DNA of 64,000 nt from Cinnamomum chago (lineage: Eukaryota; Streptophyta; Magnoliopsida; Laurales; Lauraceae). The DNA lies in NCBI GenBank assembly GCA_038049695.1, contig CP142461.1, forward strand, positions 27,411,001 to 27,475,000, given 5' to 3'. The position numbers and the translations under genes are program-made. Below the pieces are notes generated by a model that saw only the letters and a program-made list of their open reading frames with translations, was not told where the DNA came from and searched no databases. This document shows, piece by piece, positions 48,691-59,790 of this stretch; within the stretch, counting starts at the first letter, position 1; every line of letters starts with the position of its first letter.

Positions 48691-50468
48691 TGATAATTTT
48701 GAATGGGAGAATGGGGAAAGTTTTCCATCAGAGCTCCTAGTTTTGGGACGAGAGGAAGAAGGTTTAGCTTTGGTCCTGTTTTTGTTATTGGTTTTCTTTG
48801 AATAGAGTGTGAGATCAATTTCCAAGGAGATTGTCTGTTGTGTTCCTTGTTCCAAAGGAGGCACAGATTGAGTGATGCTTCAATAGAAGTTGTTTGAGGT
48901 TGTTCCACTTTCCAAAAGCAGAGATCGCAAAATGATATTTCATAAGCTGGATCTTTAAAAGTGGGGTGTTCCAATATCGAAAAAGGGTTTGAGGTATCTA
49001 ATACAGGAGCTTGGATTTTGTCCAGAATATCCATCAAAATGTCTTTGGGAAGCAGATTCAATTTTGAGATAAAGGCATCTGCTTTGGCTTGCGAGTGGAG
49101 AGAATTTGAAGGCTGCACCGTGATAGAATTGTTGTCAGCCGGTTGGGGAGTAGCAGTGACATGGGATGGGCTTGAACAGGAGAACCAGATGGAGATGAAG
49201 AGGTGGCAGCCGCAGCAGAAGCAATGGGGGCAGCAGTAGTAGAAGCCCTGGTTGCAGCAATGGTCGCTGTGGTGGGCACAAGAGATGCATTGGAGGCAGC
49301 AACCGGAGCAGTAGTGATAGCGACACTGGTTGAAATAGGACCAGAAGAAGTTGGAGCAGCAATAGTATTTGAAGTGGGAATTGAGCCGGAAGCAAAGGTC
49401 TTTGATGAGGTAATAGGTGGGCTTGGGGGCTTGCCAAGAATGCCTTCTCCACTTTGGACTTCTTGAGGGATTCCTTCAGCTCTTGAGGTAGGAGAAGCAG
49501 AACTACATTTGCCATCGGGATGGCCATTGGAGAGGCACTTTGAACAGGGCACATTCTCATAGAAGATAGAGACTAAAACCTCAAACTCTCCTTCTAGATC
49601 CACCAAGATCTGTTGAGGCTTCGGTTTAGAGAGATCTAGGTTAACTTGGATTCTAGCATAGGTCAAGATTTTCTGGGATGCAGCTATGTCATCAAGTTTT
49701 AGGGGAAGGCCAATGGAGCTAGCAATACAAAGAAGGATGTTGCTACTCCAGCAGTGGTAAGGGATTCCTTGGAGTCTAATCCAGACTGGGGAAAGGGATG
49801 GCCATTCAAAGGAACCTTGGCCAGGAGACCAAGGTAAAAGATGCAGCTTTCTGTTTTGCACTGAGATAGGGGATTCAGAGAGCAGGTGATCCTTATCTTC
49901 TCTAGAGCTAAATCTGAAGAGAAAATAACCCCTATCAGTAAGAGAGATAAGGTAAGGTTTGGTAAGGTTCCAATAGCAATAGGTATTCGAATGCTGTGTA
50001 AACCATTCTAGAGAGGGTCTTTTACCTATAAATCGCCAAATAACAGTGTTGGAGAAGGAGTTTTTGCTAGGTTTAATCATCCCAGAAGGGATCTTCATGT
50101 CTAGCATACCCTCTTTCATGGAAGAGGGAGGGTAAGCTGAAGGGTTAATAGGTCGAGAAGCTAGGAAAAGGTCTAACCAGGTCTTTTCCCCTTAAGGAGA
50201 GTGGCTTTTGAATCTGGTTGAGGTTGATGTTCACAGCTGTGAGTACCTCCCCTAATTGCTCTGTAGTGAAAGAACCAGTTGGGGTCGGGAGAGAGGTAGC
50301 TATGGGGTGAACAGGAGGGGGATCGGGGGGTTTATATGAGTTTAGGGGAGGGAAATCTGAGAGTGCAAAGTTGGAAGGGTTTGTGGAGGATGAAGGTATG
50401 GCTGGGATGAGTGACTTTGTGGAAGAACTAGCAAGGGTAGAAATTGCAGAGGGGTTTTTACTGTTCAT
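48690..50468 (-). pseudogene. LINE ORF1 (DUF4283 and zinc-knuckle protein), frameshifted
   Basis: The likely start is ATG at 50466-50468 (MNSKNPSAIS), with a Ser/Pro-rich N-terminus. The next frame (50119-49058) holds a DUF4283-type RNA-binding domain (NTVIWRFIGKRPSLEWF, ILVDLEGEFEVLVSIFYENV) and a single knuckle-like CSKCLSNGHPDGKC. A Thr/Ala/Pro low-complexity stretch (about 49430-49160) follows, and a third frame (49118-48642) carries the C-terminal part. Plant L1 ORF1 proteins bind the element RNA. At least two frameshifts separate the pieces. Confidence 0.8.
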
Positions 50469-50599
50469 CAGGAGGGTTGAAAGTAAGAATAAGAGTGAGA
50501 GGCAAGGATCAGCAAAAAGAGAGAAATACATGAAAATTAACATCTCAGTCAAACACAAAAACACAAATAAAAAACTCAACCTAGAACCACTGAACTGCC

Positions 50600-50886
50600 T
50601 AACTCATCACCTCACCTTCACCTTCATATAATAATTCATTTATAGATTCCAGACCAATAGAAATTGATATCTCACCTTCACCACAAACTTTGTGTGAATA
50701 CTGGAGCAACCTTGATACAAGATCAACTACCTGAGGAAGCATCCTCTTGTGGAAGAGCTACAAATTAAATTTAATGAAGTAAATAACCATGATTTTATAT
50801 GCCATTGAATTCAAATATCAACATAAATGACACTTGTTGAAGCAAAAGAATTAAGAGATCGTCCCTAATTATATTAAATCAAATAG
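50600..50886. other. Short non-coding stretch between LINE and LTR concatemer
   Basis: AT-rich with no recognised gene. It includes the presumed 5' UTR side of the minus-strand LINE. Confidence 0.4.
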
Positions 50887-51029
50887 CTGATCTGCTGATA
50901 GTTGCAGCGAGGCTGATGGTAGAGGATCGTGCCGCCGAGGATGATGGTAGAGGATCGTGCCGTTGAGGCTGACGGTAGAGGATCGTGCCACCGAGGCTGA
51001 TGGTAGAGGATTGTGCCGCCGAGCCGGTG

Positions 51030-51654
51030 CTGACAGAGCTGGAGTTGTCCGAGCTGGTGTTGTAACCGAGCTGGAGCTGTCCGAGCTGGTGCTGTAACCG
51101 AGCTGGAGCCGTCCAAACTGGTGCTGACCGAGCTGGAGCAATCCGAGTTGGTGTTGAAACCGAGCTGGAGCTGTCCAAGCTGGTGTTGAAAGCGAGCTAG
51201 AGCTGTCCGAACTGGAGCTGTCCAAGCTGGTGCTGTAACCGAGCTGGAGCTCTCCGAACTGGTGCTGACCGAGCTGGAGTTATCCGAGCTAGTGCTGACC
51301 GAGCTGGAGCTATCCGAGCTGGAGCTGTCCGAGCTGGTGCTGACCGAGCTGGAGCTGTAACCGAGCTGGAGCTGTCCGAACTGGTGTTGCAACCGAGCTG
51401 GAGCTGTCCGAGCTCTCTAACTTGGTGTCTCGTCTGCGCCTTCCAGAGGCAACTTCGGATAGCACTGGAGTTTTATTTCGTCCGAGAGGCTCTAATTGAA
51501 GATCGTCTGGCCGGGGCTGCTTCAGTTGAGCTGGACCAGATCTTGCTCGGGATCTCCTCTGGCGAGGGACTGACGGTTGCTCCGGCAACACAAGTGGCGG
51601 CGGTGGTAAGGCCTTTGATGACTCTCCACCCTTCTTCTTAACTCTCGGAGGCAT
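51030..51654 (-). pseudogene. gag start, copy A, with expanded minisatellite
   Basis: Starts with ATG at 51652-51654, shortly after the primer site. The N-terminus (PPPPLVLPEQPSVPRQRRSR) matches the gag start of the intact-looking gypsy element at 30666 (LPEQPAF..., VPRQRRSGG). It then dissolves into a minisatellite of agctccagctcggt-like units (51030-51420), read as QLGQLQLG or DSSSSVST depending on frame. Fossil fragment; the rest of gag is absent. Confidence 0.7.
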
Positions 51655-51690
51655 GGCGTTTTTGTATCGTTTCCCACAGACGGCGCCAAT

Positions 51691-52685
51691 TGTAAGTGCA
51701 AAAAATATCGATTCACAAGCTTAGGGGGTGCCTTTGAGGACTTATCCAAATGACTATATGAGGTTATCCGCTTCAGGGACTCAGATGAGGTTTGTATAGC
51801 TGTTGGAAGCTTTTGGGAGAAGGATCAGATGCCTGAAACCTGAAAGGAGAGGAGAAGCAACGGTCAGGGACCCTGGCTGCTGGCAGCGCAAGGCCCTCCG
51901 ACGCCTGAGTTAGTGCTGGCACTGAGCAAAGGTGAAGTGAGGTGGAGAAGAAGAGAGAGCTCAGAGTAAGGGAGGTCCCTGTGTCTGAACCTCCCTGTAT
52001 TCTGTATGAGCCTCAACACATACCTTCGTTGAGTTTACCTCTTGCCTGTATATGTAGGGGGAGAAGTTCAACTGGAAGCTTCCTTAGTGGAGGTAGGTGA
52101 AAAAGGGGATGTCCCATCTGCCCATACCTCTCCCTGGTGGATGTGACCGTTCGGCGCCCATCCTATATGTCAGTTCGTACTGCAGCGTGGCTGTCTTGTC
52201 ATCTGACACTGCTGCTTAGATGGAGAACTTGGCCGAGGTGAAGTACAGGGCCGAGATGAGCTATTTGGCCATAGTGAGCTGTCTCTGGCCGAGGTGAGCT
52301 GTCTGGCCGAAGTGAAAGAGTCTAGCCGAGGTGAGCTGTCTAGCCGAGATGGGTCGAGGAGCAGTCTGGCCGAGATGAGCCGTCTGGCCAAGATGGCCGA
52401 GAAGAGCAGTCTGGCCGAGATGGCCGAGGAGCAGTCTAGCCGAGGTGCCTTTTTCGAGGCCTAAATGATGGAATTCGGCCTCAAAACAAAAAGTCCATTG
52501 CGTAGTAATGGATTTTGAAGATCTCGCCGTTTCCTTTCCAGAATGGGGTTCTGTTCGCGATTCTGACTCCGGAACCCTAATTTCGCCTAGTATCGTTAGG
52601 GCGAGATGGGTTGAGCCGAGGTGCCGAACTGGTACTCTTACCGGAGCTGAGCACGGTCTTGGTATTATGAAATTATCCCCACACA
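51691..52685 (-). repeat. LTR copy A of the minus-strand gypsy fossil
   Basis: 995 bp, TG...CA on the minus strand (tgtgtggggataatttc ... tttttgcacttaca). It is near identical to 54049-55079. The interior holds a tggccgagatgagc-type minisatellite at about 52220-52450. Confidence 0.85.
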
Positions 52686-52988
52686 ATAGCCCGTCAGCTT
52701 CTGACTTCTTGAGTCCTAACTCTTTGAAGTCGGAAGCCAAGATGAGAGGGCTTTCTGAATACTTTGGAGCGCAGATTAGACCTTCGTGTCGGTTGGCGAC
52801 GTGCGATCGTTCTGACAGAAATTGCTGGTGATGCCATCGAGCTAAAACTGTTGAGCGAGCTGGTGCTGCTAGCGAGGCTGATGGTAGAGGACTGTGCCGC
52901 CGAGGATTACGATAGAGGATCATGCCGCCGAGCCGGTGCTGACCGAGCTGGAGCTGTCCGAGCTGGTGTTGAAACCGAGCTGGAGCTA

Positions 52989-53215
52989 TCACGCCTGGGT
53001 GGTGGTAGAGAAACCAACCCGAAGGCGATCTCATCAGTGGCCGTAAGGCTTCACGCCTGGGTGGTGTAGAAACCGACCCGAAAGCGATCTCATCAGTGGC
53101 CGTAAGGCTTCACGCCTAGGTGGTGTAGACACCGACCCAAAGGCGATCTCATCAGTGGCCGTAAGGCTTCACGCTTGGGTGGTGTAGAAACCGACCCGAA
53201 GGCGATCCCATCAGT
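52989..53215. repeat. 59-62-bp tandem repeat, 4 units
   Basis: Units start at 52989, 53051, 53110 and 53169 with tcacgcctgggtggtg, and each contains gcgatctcatcagtggccg. The tract separates the first gag piece from the 3' untranslated end of the fossil. Confidence 0.9.
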
Positions 53216-54012
53216 GTGGCGCAATCGCCGAACTGCTGATAGTTGCAGCGAGGCCGATGGTAGAGGATCGTGCCGCCGAGGATGATGGTAGAGGATCGTG
53301 CCGTTGAGGCTGACGGTAGAGGATCGTGCCACCGAGGCTGACGATAGACGATCGTGCCGCCGAGCCGGTGCTGACCGAGCTGGAGTTATCCGAGCGCGTG
53401 CTGTAACCGAGCTGGAGCTGTCCGAGCTGGTGCTGTAACCGAGCTGGAGCAGTCCGAACTGGTGCTGACCGAGCTGGAGCTGTCCGAGCTGGTGTTGAAA
53501 CCGAGCTGGAGCTGTCCGAGCTGGTGTTGAAACCGAGCTGGAGCTGTCCGAGCTGGAGCTGTCCAAGCTGGTGCCGTAACCGAGCTGGAGCTCTCCGAAC
53601 TGGTGCTGACCGAGCTGGAGCTATCCGAGCTGGAGCTGTCCAAGCTGGTGCTGACCGAGCTGGAGCTATCCGAGCTGGAGCTGTAACCGAGCTGGAGCTA
53701 TCCGAGCTAGTGCTGTAACCGAGCTGGAGCTGTCCGAGCTGGTGTTGCAACCGAGCTGGAGCAGTCCGAACTCTCTAACTTGGTGTCTCGTCTGCGCCTT
53801 CCGGAGGCAACTTTGGATAGCACTGGACTTTTATTTCATCCGGGAGGCTCCAGTTGAAGATCGTCTGGCCGGGGCTGCTTCAGTTGAGCTGGACCAGATC
53901 TTGCTCGGGATCTCCTCTGGCGAGGGACTGACGGTTGCTCTGGCAACACAAGTGGCGGCGGTGGTAAGGCCTTTGATGACTCTCCACCCTTCTTCTTAAC
54001 TCTCGGAGGCAT
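53215..54012 (-). pseudogene. gag start, copy B, with expanded minisatellite
   Basis: Second copy of the same gag N-terminal region starting at 54012, with the minisatellite at about 53360-53770. The number and order of repeat units differ from copy A, showing rapid turnover after duplication. Fossil fragment. Confidence 0.7.
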
Positions 54013-54048
54013 GGCGTTTTTGTATCGTTTCCCACAGACGGCGCCAAT

Positions 54049-55079
54049 TGTAAGTGCAAAAAATATCGATTCACAAGCTTAGGGGGTGCCTTTGAGGACT
54101 TATCCAAATGACTATATGAGGTTATCCGCTTCAGGGACTCAGATGAGGTTTGTATAGCTGTTGGAAGCTTTTGGGAGAAGGATCAGATGCCTGAAACCTG
54201 AAAGGAGAGGAGAAGCAACGGTCAGGGACCCTGGCTGCTGGCAGCGCAAGGCCCTCTGACGCCTGAGTTAGTGCTGGCACTGAGCAAAGGTGAAGTGAGG
54301 TGGAGAAGAAGAGAGAGCTCAGAGTAAGGGAGGTCCCTGTGTCTGAACCTCCCTGTATTCTGTATGAGCCTCAACACATACCTCCGTTGAGTTTACCTCT
54401 TGCCTGTATATGTAGGGGGAGAAGTTCAACCGGAAGCTTCCTTAGTGGAGGTAGGTGAAAAAGGGGATGTCCCATCTGCCCATACCTCTCCCTGGTGGAT
54501 GTGACCGTTCGGCGCCCATCCTATATGTCAGTTCGTACTGCAGCGTGGCTGTCTTGTCATCTGACACTGCTGCTTAGATGGAGAACTTGGCCGAGGTGAA
54601 GTACAGGGCCGAGATGAGCTATCTGGCCGAAGTGAGGTGTCTCTGACCGAGGTGAGCTGTCTGGCCGAAGTGAAAGAGTCTAGCCGAGGTGAGCTGTCTA
54701 GCCGAGATGGGCCGAGGAGCAGTCTGGCCGAGATGAGCCGTCTGGCAGAGATGGCCGAGAAAAGCAGTCTGGCCGAGATGAGCTGTCTGGCCGAGATGGC
54801 CGAGGAGCAGTCTGGCCGAGATGAGCTGTCTGGCCGAGGTGCCTTTTTCGAGGCCTAAATGATGGAATTCGGCCTAAAAACAAAAAGGCCATTGCGTAGT
54901 AATGGATTTTGAAGATCTCGCCGTTTCCTTTTCAGAATGGGGTTCTGTTCGCGATTCTGACTCCGGAACCCTAATTTCGCCTAGTATCGTTAGGGCGAGA
55001 TGGGTTGAGCCGAGGTGCCGAACCGGTACTCTTACCGGAGCTGAGCACGGTCTTGGTATTGTGAAATTATCCCCACACA
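54049..55079 (-). repeat. LTR copy B of the minus-strand gypsy fossil
   Basis: 1031 bp with the same ends as copy A. The roughly 36-bp excess lies in the tggccgagatgagc minisatellite (about 54590-54840). The right flank at 55080 is unrelated DNA. Confidence 0.85.
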
Positions 55080-55367
55080 GGAACAATACATGGAACTTGC
55101 TCTCTAAACTTGAATAAAGATTGCATCTAAAATAAGTTCAGCAAATAAGAAAAAAGAATGGAAAAAGGATGAAGAAAGAGAGTAAGCTGTAAGTACCTAA
55201 GAAAGACATGTGGGCATTGAAACCTTCAAGGGTTAATGGTTTATCTTTAATCTCATTCAATCAGTTCCCTCCAAGTGACACTTTGAACTTAATAGTCATA
55301 CAAACACTGAAACAACATGCATTGATAATCGTCTTTAACCATTTTCACGTTGTTATTGTTGCAACAG

Positions 55368-55542
55368 ATGGTAAATGCAGATGCACCTATCCTATTATCA
55401 AAAGCATGTGAGCTCGAGATCATGGCTGCACGCTGAAGAGAAAAAGAGGTGAACCGTTCGAAGGAGCGGCCTTGGGGATGCCATAAGGCATAAAGAAGCT
55501 TTCCATTTCTTGGTTAATGTCATCCCCAAGAATGAACTGAAG
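55368..55542 (+). pseudogene. Broken exon of an NF-YC-like histone-fold gene
   Basis: Between an acceptor (tgcaacag) and a donor (ctgaag|gtac), the sequence encodes MVNADAPILLSKACEL. It then resumes in another frame as RSWLHAEEKKR, a TGA, TVRRSGLGDAIRHKEAFHFL and VNVIPKNELK. This follows the histone-fold core of plant NF-YC proteins (AEAPILFAKACEL...RSWLHAEENKR...DFLVDIVPRDELK). NF-YC is a subunit of the CCAAT-binding NF-Y transcription factor. A deletion of the FILELT-like helix segment with a frame change and a TGA for Arg make the exon non-functional. Upstream exons were not found; an LTR fossil ends 290 bases before it. Confidence 0.75.
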
Positions 55543-56070
55543 GTACATTGGACAATTCTCCTTACTTTGATACCATGAGAAAAATAAATCTCTTTCCTAA
55601 ACACATGATAATATTACAAACAAAAATTACTCAATAAGAAATAAAAGGTTCACTCGATTTACCTTAAGGCTAAGAGTACTATAAACGCAATGGAATTCTA
55701 GTTATAACAGCCTTAAAACATTTTCCTATGACTCTATAAAGAACCCAATGAAAAAGACTTCACAGTAATTGATTGTGTAGCACTCAGTTGCCCTGAATTC
55801 AGTTTACCACTAAATCTAATTAGCTCTAATTCTTACCGGCAGCTCGGATTATCTTAATGCTTAGATTCTCATTTACGCATAAACTAAATCACCTGCACTA
55901 ATGGTCCAAATAGACCCCAAAAATTGTGCTTATTGTATAATTTCACTGTTGTAAGGTATGGTTGTAACATGAGCATGCTATGTACACCTTATCGATGGCC
56001 AATACAGACCATTTCATGAGGTGGTGATTTCCACTATTCTCAGTCATCATGCCATTATTTTTTTTCACAG

Positions 56071-56169
56071 GATTTTATAAGCAGGCTACATGAAATCTTT
56101 CAGCAGCCAACTGTCCAGGAGGCCCCCATGTCGGCGTTGATCCCTCCTACTATCTATGAACCTCCCCAG
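56071..56169 (+). pseudogene. Downstream exon of the NF-YC-like gene relic, copy 1
   Basis: Exactly 33 open codons between a perfect acceptor (ttttcacag) and donor (cccag|gtgac): DFISRLHEIFQQPTVQEAPM, then SALIPPTIYEPPQ. The Gln/Pro-rich composition fits an NF-YC C-terminal region, but assignment to that gene rests on order and strand. The following intron contains the hAT element at 56194. Confidence 0.5.
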
Positions 56170-56185
56170 GTGACTTCATACTATT

Positions 56186-56193
56186 CTTCTCTC
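56186..56193. other. hAT target-site duplication, left
   Basis: cttctctc, identical to 59783-59790. An 8-bp duplication is diagnostic for hAT insertion. Confidence 0.9.
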
Positions 56194-56524
56194 CTAGGAA
56201 GCACGGACACCTCTCCGGGGCCGGAGTGTAGGTGTCGGACACGGACACGCTCCGACACGTGTCCAACACGCAAAAAAGAGTGTCCGATTTATTTATTAAT
56301 TTTTTTTTATTTCGGACACGCTGGGGACACGTCCAGACACGTGTCTGACACGCTGGGCCTCTTTTTAATTAAAAAATAAATAAATAAAAGGGTCATCCTT
56401 AAAAAAACAAAAACAAAAGGAGCTATTTGTAAAAGATCATAACTTAAAAGCAAAGTGGGCTGCCCTAATAGCATTCATCGTCCAGCGAAAGTGAAAAACG
56501 AAGCAGAAAAGAAGGAAAAGTACG

Positions 56525-56585
56525 ATCTGGAAGGAGAAGGAGAAGGAGAAGGAAGAAGGGAGAAGGAGAAGGAGAAGGAGAAGAT
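56525..56585. repeat. GAGAAG microsatellite in the hAT leader
   Basis: A short (gagaag)n-like tract lies upstream of the transposase exons, presumably in the 5' UTR. Confidence 0.8.
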
Positions 56586-57110
56586 CTTCCAGCCCAGGTA
56601 TTGCTTCTTCTTTTTTTTCACTTTCTTCCCCTGATACAGACGGTATCTGTCAACTGGGGTTGTGGGACCCCATGGCCCACTTGATGAAGGATCGGGACCA
56701 TGGATCTGAAGGAGGACCCATGGTCGACCACTGTAGCACTGGACCCATGTGCAGTGGGTCCCGGTTGTCTCACCAATTTGTGGCATCAAATCTGAGAGGC
56801 GGAAGGAGGACCACTGTCGACTGTTTTGGCCTGATGCCTTCCTAAACAGTTAGATCATGCACCAGTTAGAAAAATCAGTGGGACCCTGAACAGTTAGATC
56901 ATGCACCAGTGGGCCTCACCTCACTGTTTTGGCCTAATGCCTTCCTTCTCTTGTAATTGTTTGCACATTTCTTAATCTGATCTTACAGTTCCAATGGGTT
57001 TTTGCTGTTTGCATGAATCTGTTTTTGCTGTTTATATATCAAATCTGTTCTTTATATCAAATTATTATTATTTTTATTTATCAGCTCTGCTTCTTCACCT
57101 CTGGGTGACA

Positions 57111-59392
57111 ATGAGTTCCATTCCTGGCTCTGGTTCCAATGAAGAAGATATAAATAAGCCTATGTGGAAATATGTAACCAAGTTTGAGAAAATTAATGGA
57201 GGGGGAAATATTACTTGGCAGTGTAATTTTTGCAATCAGATAAAGAAGAGCTCATACACAAGTGTTAAGGCTCACTTGTTAAAATTGCCTGGCTGTGGGA
57301 TTGCTGCATGTTCACGGGTTACGACAAAAGATATTTCTGAAATGTAAAAATTAGAGGAAGAAGTAATATTAAGGATGAAGGCCAGTGCACCAAAAAATGT
57401 ACCTTTGCCTGTTCCTAATGTTTCAGTGAGTTCTAATTCTCTGAGTGTGAATAGTATTATGCACGGAGGGTTTGATGCAAAGAAGAGAAAGGCAAGTGGA
57501 AGTGGGAGTTCAAATCCAATTGAGAAGGCATTTAAGAATGGAGCTCATGATCAATTACATGCCGAGATTGCTAGGATGTTTTATTCTGCGGGTTTACTAT
57601 TTCACTTAGCACGAAACCCACATTTTGTGAATGCCTTCTCTTTCGCTGCCAACAGTCCACTTACTGGCTATGTGCCTCCGGGGTACAATATGTTGAGGAC
57701 GAGTTTACTCCAAAGAGAGAAGGCAAACATTGAAAGATTATTGCAACCTATTAAAGGCATGTGGAGGGAAAAGGGTGTAAGCATTGTGAGTGATGGGTGG
57801 AGTGACTCACAAAGGAGGCCATTAATCAATTTCATGGCTGTTACAGAAGGTGGGCCCATGTTTCTTAAAGCTGTTGATTGTTCCGGTGAAACAAAAGACA
57901 AATATTTCATTGCTAATTTGATGAAGGAGGTCATTAATGATGTTGGGCATGAATATGTAGTTCAAGTGATTACTGACAATGCTCCAAATTGTAAGGGTGC
58001 GGGGCAAATCATTGAATCGCAATTTCCTAACATTATTTGGACACCATGTGTGGTCCACACCCTCAATCTTGCTTTGAAGAACATTTGTGCAGCAAAAAAT
58101 GTTAACAACCAATTGACATATAGTGAATGTAGCTGGATATCAGACATTGTTGGTGATGTTATGCACATAAAGCATTTTATCATGAATCACTCTATGAGGT
58201 TGGCCATGTTCAATGAGTTTATTACTTTGAAATTGCTTTCTGTGGCAGACACCCGCTTTGCTTCAGCGATTATCATGCTTAAGAGATTCAAACTTATAAA
58301 GCGGGGTCTCCAAGCTATGGTTATAAGTGACAAATGGTCTTGTTATCGAGAAGATGATGTGGGGACGGCAAGATTTGTAAAAGAAAAGTTGTTAGATGAC
58401 ATTTGGTGGGATTCCATTGATTACATTCTTTCCTTCACATCGCCTATTTATGATATGCTTAGATTTGTGATACGGACAAACCTTGTCTTCACTTGGTGTA
58501 TGACATGTGGGATACAATGATTGAAAAAGTGAAGACCGCAATATTTAGGCATGAAGGGAAACGGCATGATGAGTCATCTGGATTTTATGATGTGGTACAC
58601 CAAATACTTATTGATCGTTGGAACAAAAACAATACCCCACTCCATTGCTTGGCACATTCTTTGAATCCCAGGTGAATTACTTTCTTTTATTCTTACATGT
58701 TACATCCTAATACACATTTTTTTATTATCAAGTAATTTTGAAATCCTTCTTTCTTTTGTCAAAGGTATTATAGCGACGAATGGCCTCACGAGGACCCAAG
58801 TTGAGTTCCTCCACATAAAGATGTGGAGGTTTCTAGAGAGAGAAAGAAATGTTTTGTAAAATACTTCCCCACTTCCGAGGAGCGCACAATGGTTAATATG
58901 GAGTTTGCCAATTTCTCACTTAGAATGGGGGAATTTGGGGAGCATGATTCTTTACATGATCGATATCATATGGATCCAACGAGTTGGTGGGCCATCCATG
59001 GCGCATGTGCACCCATGCTTCAAAGCTTAGCTTTTAAGCTACTTATGCAGCCTTCTTCTTCATCATGTTGTGAGAGGAATTGGAGTACTTACTCCTTTGT
59101 GCACTCAGTGAGACGGAACAAGATGATGCCAAAACGTGCTGAAGACTTGGTTTTTATTCATTGCAATCTACGCCTTTTATCAAGAAAAACCCCACAATAT
59201 ATGCAAGGTGAGACTAAGATGTGGGATATTGCAGGAGATACACATGATTCCTTCGAGGATGTTGGGGTGCTTGAGGTTGCTAATCTCTCGCTTGATGAGC
59301 CAGAGTTGGAGGCCGTGGTCTTTACTGATGATGTTGATCATGATCAAATTGATGGCAATGATGAGGCAATTGAAGTTGCATCAATTGAGTAA
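57111..59392 (+). pseudogene. hAT transposase (BED finger, DUF659, C-terminal dimerisation domain), few defects
   Basis: ATG at 57111 follows a tttatcag acceptor in the leader. A BED-type zinc finger comes first (ITWQCNFCNQIKKSSYTSVK, then HLLKLPGCGIAAC). The frame is cut by TAA at 57345-57347 and continues in phase to 58520, with the catalytic-core region (VSIVSDGWSDSQRRPLINFM, ITDNAPNCKGAG, WTPCVVHTLNLAL). A frameshift near 58465-58490 shifts to the frame ending LHCLAHSLNPR. An intron (about 58674-58764, gtgaat...tcaaag) follows. The next exon has one TGA at about 58803-58805 and then the dimerisation domain (SSSSCCERNWSTYSFVHSVR), ending at TAA after AIEVASIE at 59392. Two nonsense codons and one frameshift silence this copy. 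Confidence 0.92.
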
Positions 59393-59782
59393 ACTTTAGA
59401 TGGAAATTGACTTCTTTTTGTATTTTTGGAATGGAGGGGAAATTGATGATGCTCCCTTTTTCTTTGTATGAATTTTATGGAACTATGGATATTTCATGTT
59501 TAATGATTATTGATTATGTTTCAATTTTGTATTGCTATTTGATAATTTGATTTGTTTGTTAGTTGGTACAGTGGTACTTGATTTTTTATTTATTTGATTG
59601 CTAAATTGATTACAAAGTTAAAATGATAGTATCTTTTAGTATATTATTAGATATATATTTTTTTTATTATTATTATTAACGTGTCCCCGACGAGTCCGTG
59701 TCCTACTTTTTTGAGAAATGCCGTGTCGGCGTGTCCGTGTCGTGTCGTGTCCGTGTCCCGTGTCCGTGTCCGTGCTTCTTAG

Positions 59783-59790
59783 CTTCTCTC
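59783..59790. other. hAT target-site duplication, right
   Basis: cttctctc, identical to 56186-56193. Confidence 0.9.

Larger units (their letters stand above)
45449..50590 (-). mobile_element. Degenerate, nearly complete L1-type LINE (minus strand)
   Basis: ORF1, endonuclease, reverse transcriptase and zf-RVT parts follow in order from 50468 down to 45449. There are several frameshifts and stops, so it is an old copy. The 3' end after zf-RVT (last part of ORF2, 3' UTR, poly(A)) is missing: similarity ends at the G-run. It differs from the LINE at the left edge of the window, which has an open frame and is younger. Confidence 0.88.
50887..55079 (-). mobile_element. Tandem (LTR-gag start)x2 fossil of a Tat-type gypsy element
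   Basis: Two head-to-tail units on the minus strand each consist of an LTR, a primer-binding site (ttggcgccgt type) and a gag start (MPPRVKKKGGESSKALPPPP). The LTRs are at 54049-55079 and 51691-52685. Between LTR 2 and the first gag piece lies what looks like the element's 3' untranslated end with a purine-rich stretch before LTR 2. The order LTR-gag'-3' end-LTR-gag' is what unequal recombination between elements gives. All pol domains are absent. LTR copies are about 98-99% alike by eye, apart from a minisatellite length difference, so the duplication is young. No 5-bp target duplication was identified. Confidence 0.75.
56194..59782 (+). mobile_element. hAT-superfamily transposon, 3589 bp, with TIRs and perfect 8-bp TSD
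   Basis: Terminal inverted repeats are CTAGGAAGCACGGACAC on the left and CTAAGAAGCACGGACAC on the right (inverted), with one mismatch in 17. The 8-bp target duplication cttctctc is perfect. Subterminal regions are packed with ggacacg and gtgtccg motifs, presumed transposase binding sites. A transposase gene on the plus strand fills the middle and carries few defects, so insertion is fairly recent. It sits in an intron of the NF-YC-like relic. Confidence 0.95.

Noticed and set aside
48416-48805. Plus-strand 129-codon frame
   Set aside because: It is the shadow of the minus-strand LINE endonuclease and ORF1 end.
50887-51420. Gln/Leu/Gly or Ser-rich 'silk-like' proteins on the minus strand
   Set aside because: These are different frames of the same short minisatellite inside a retrotransposon gag fossil.
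52508-52831. Plus-strand frame repeated at 54902
   Set aside because: It lies in the LTR copies of the minus-strand fossil and recurs only because the LTR is duplicated; no domain.
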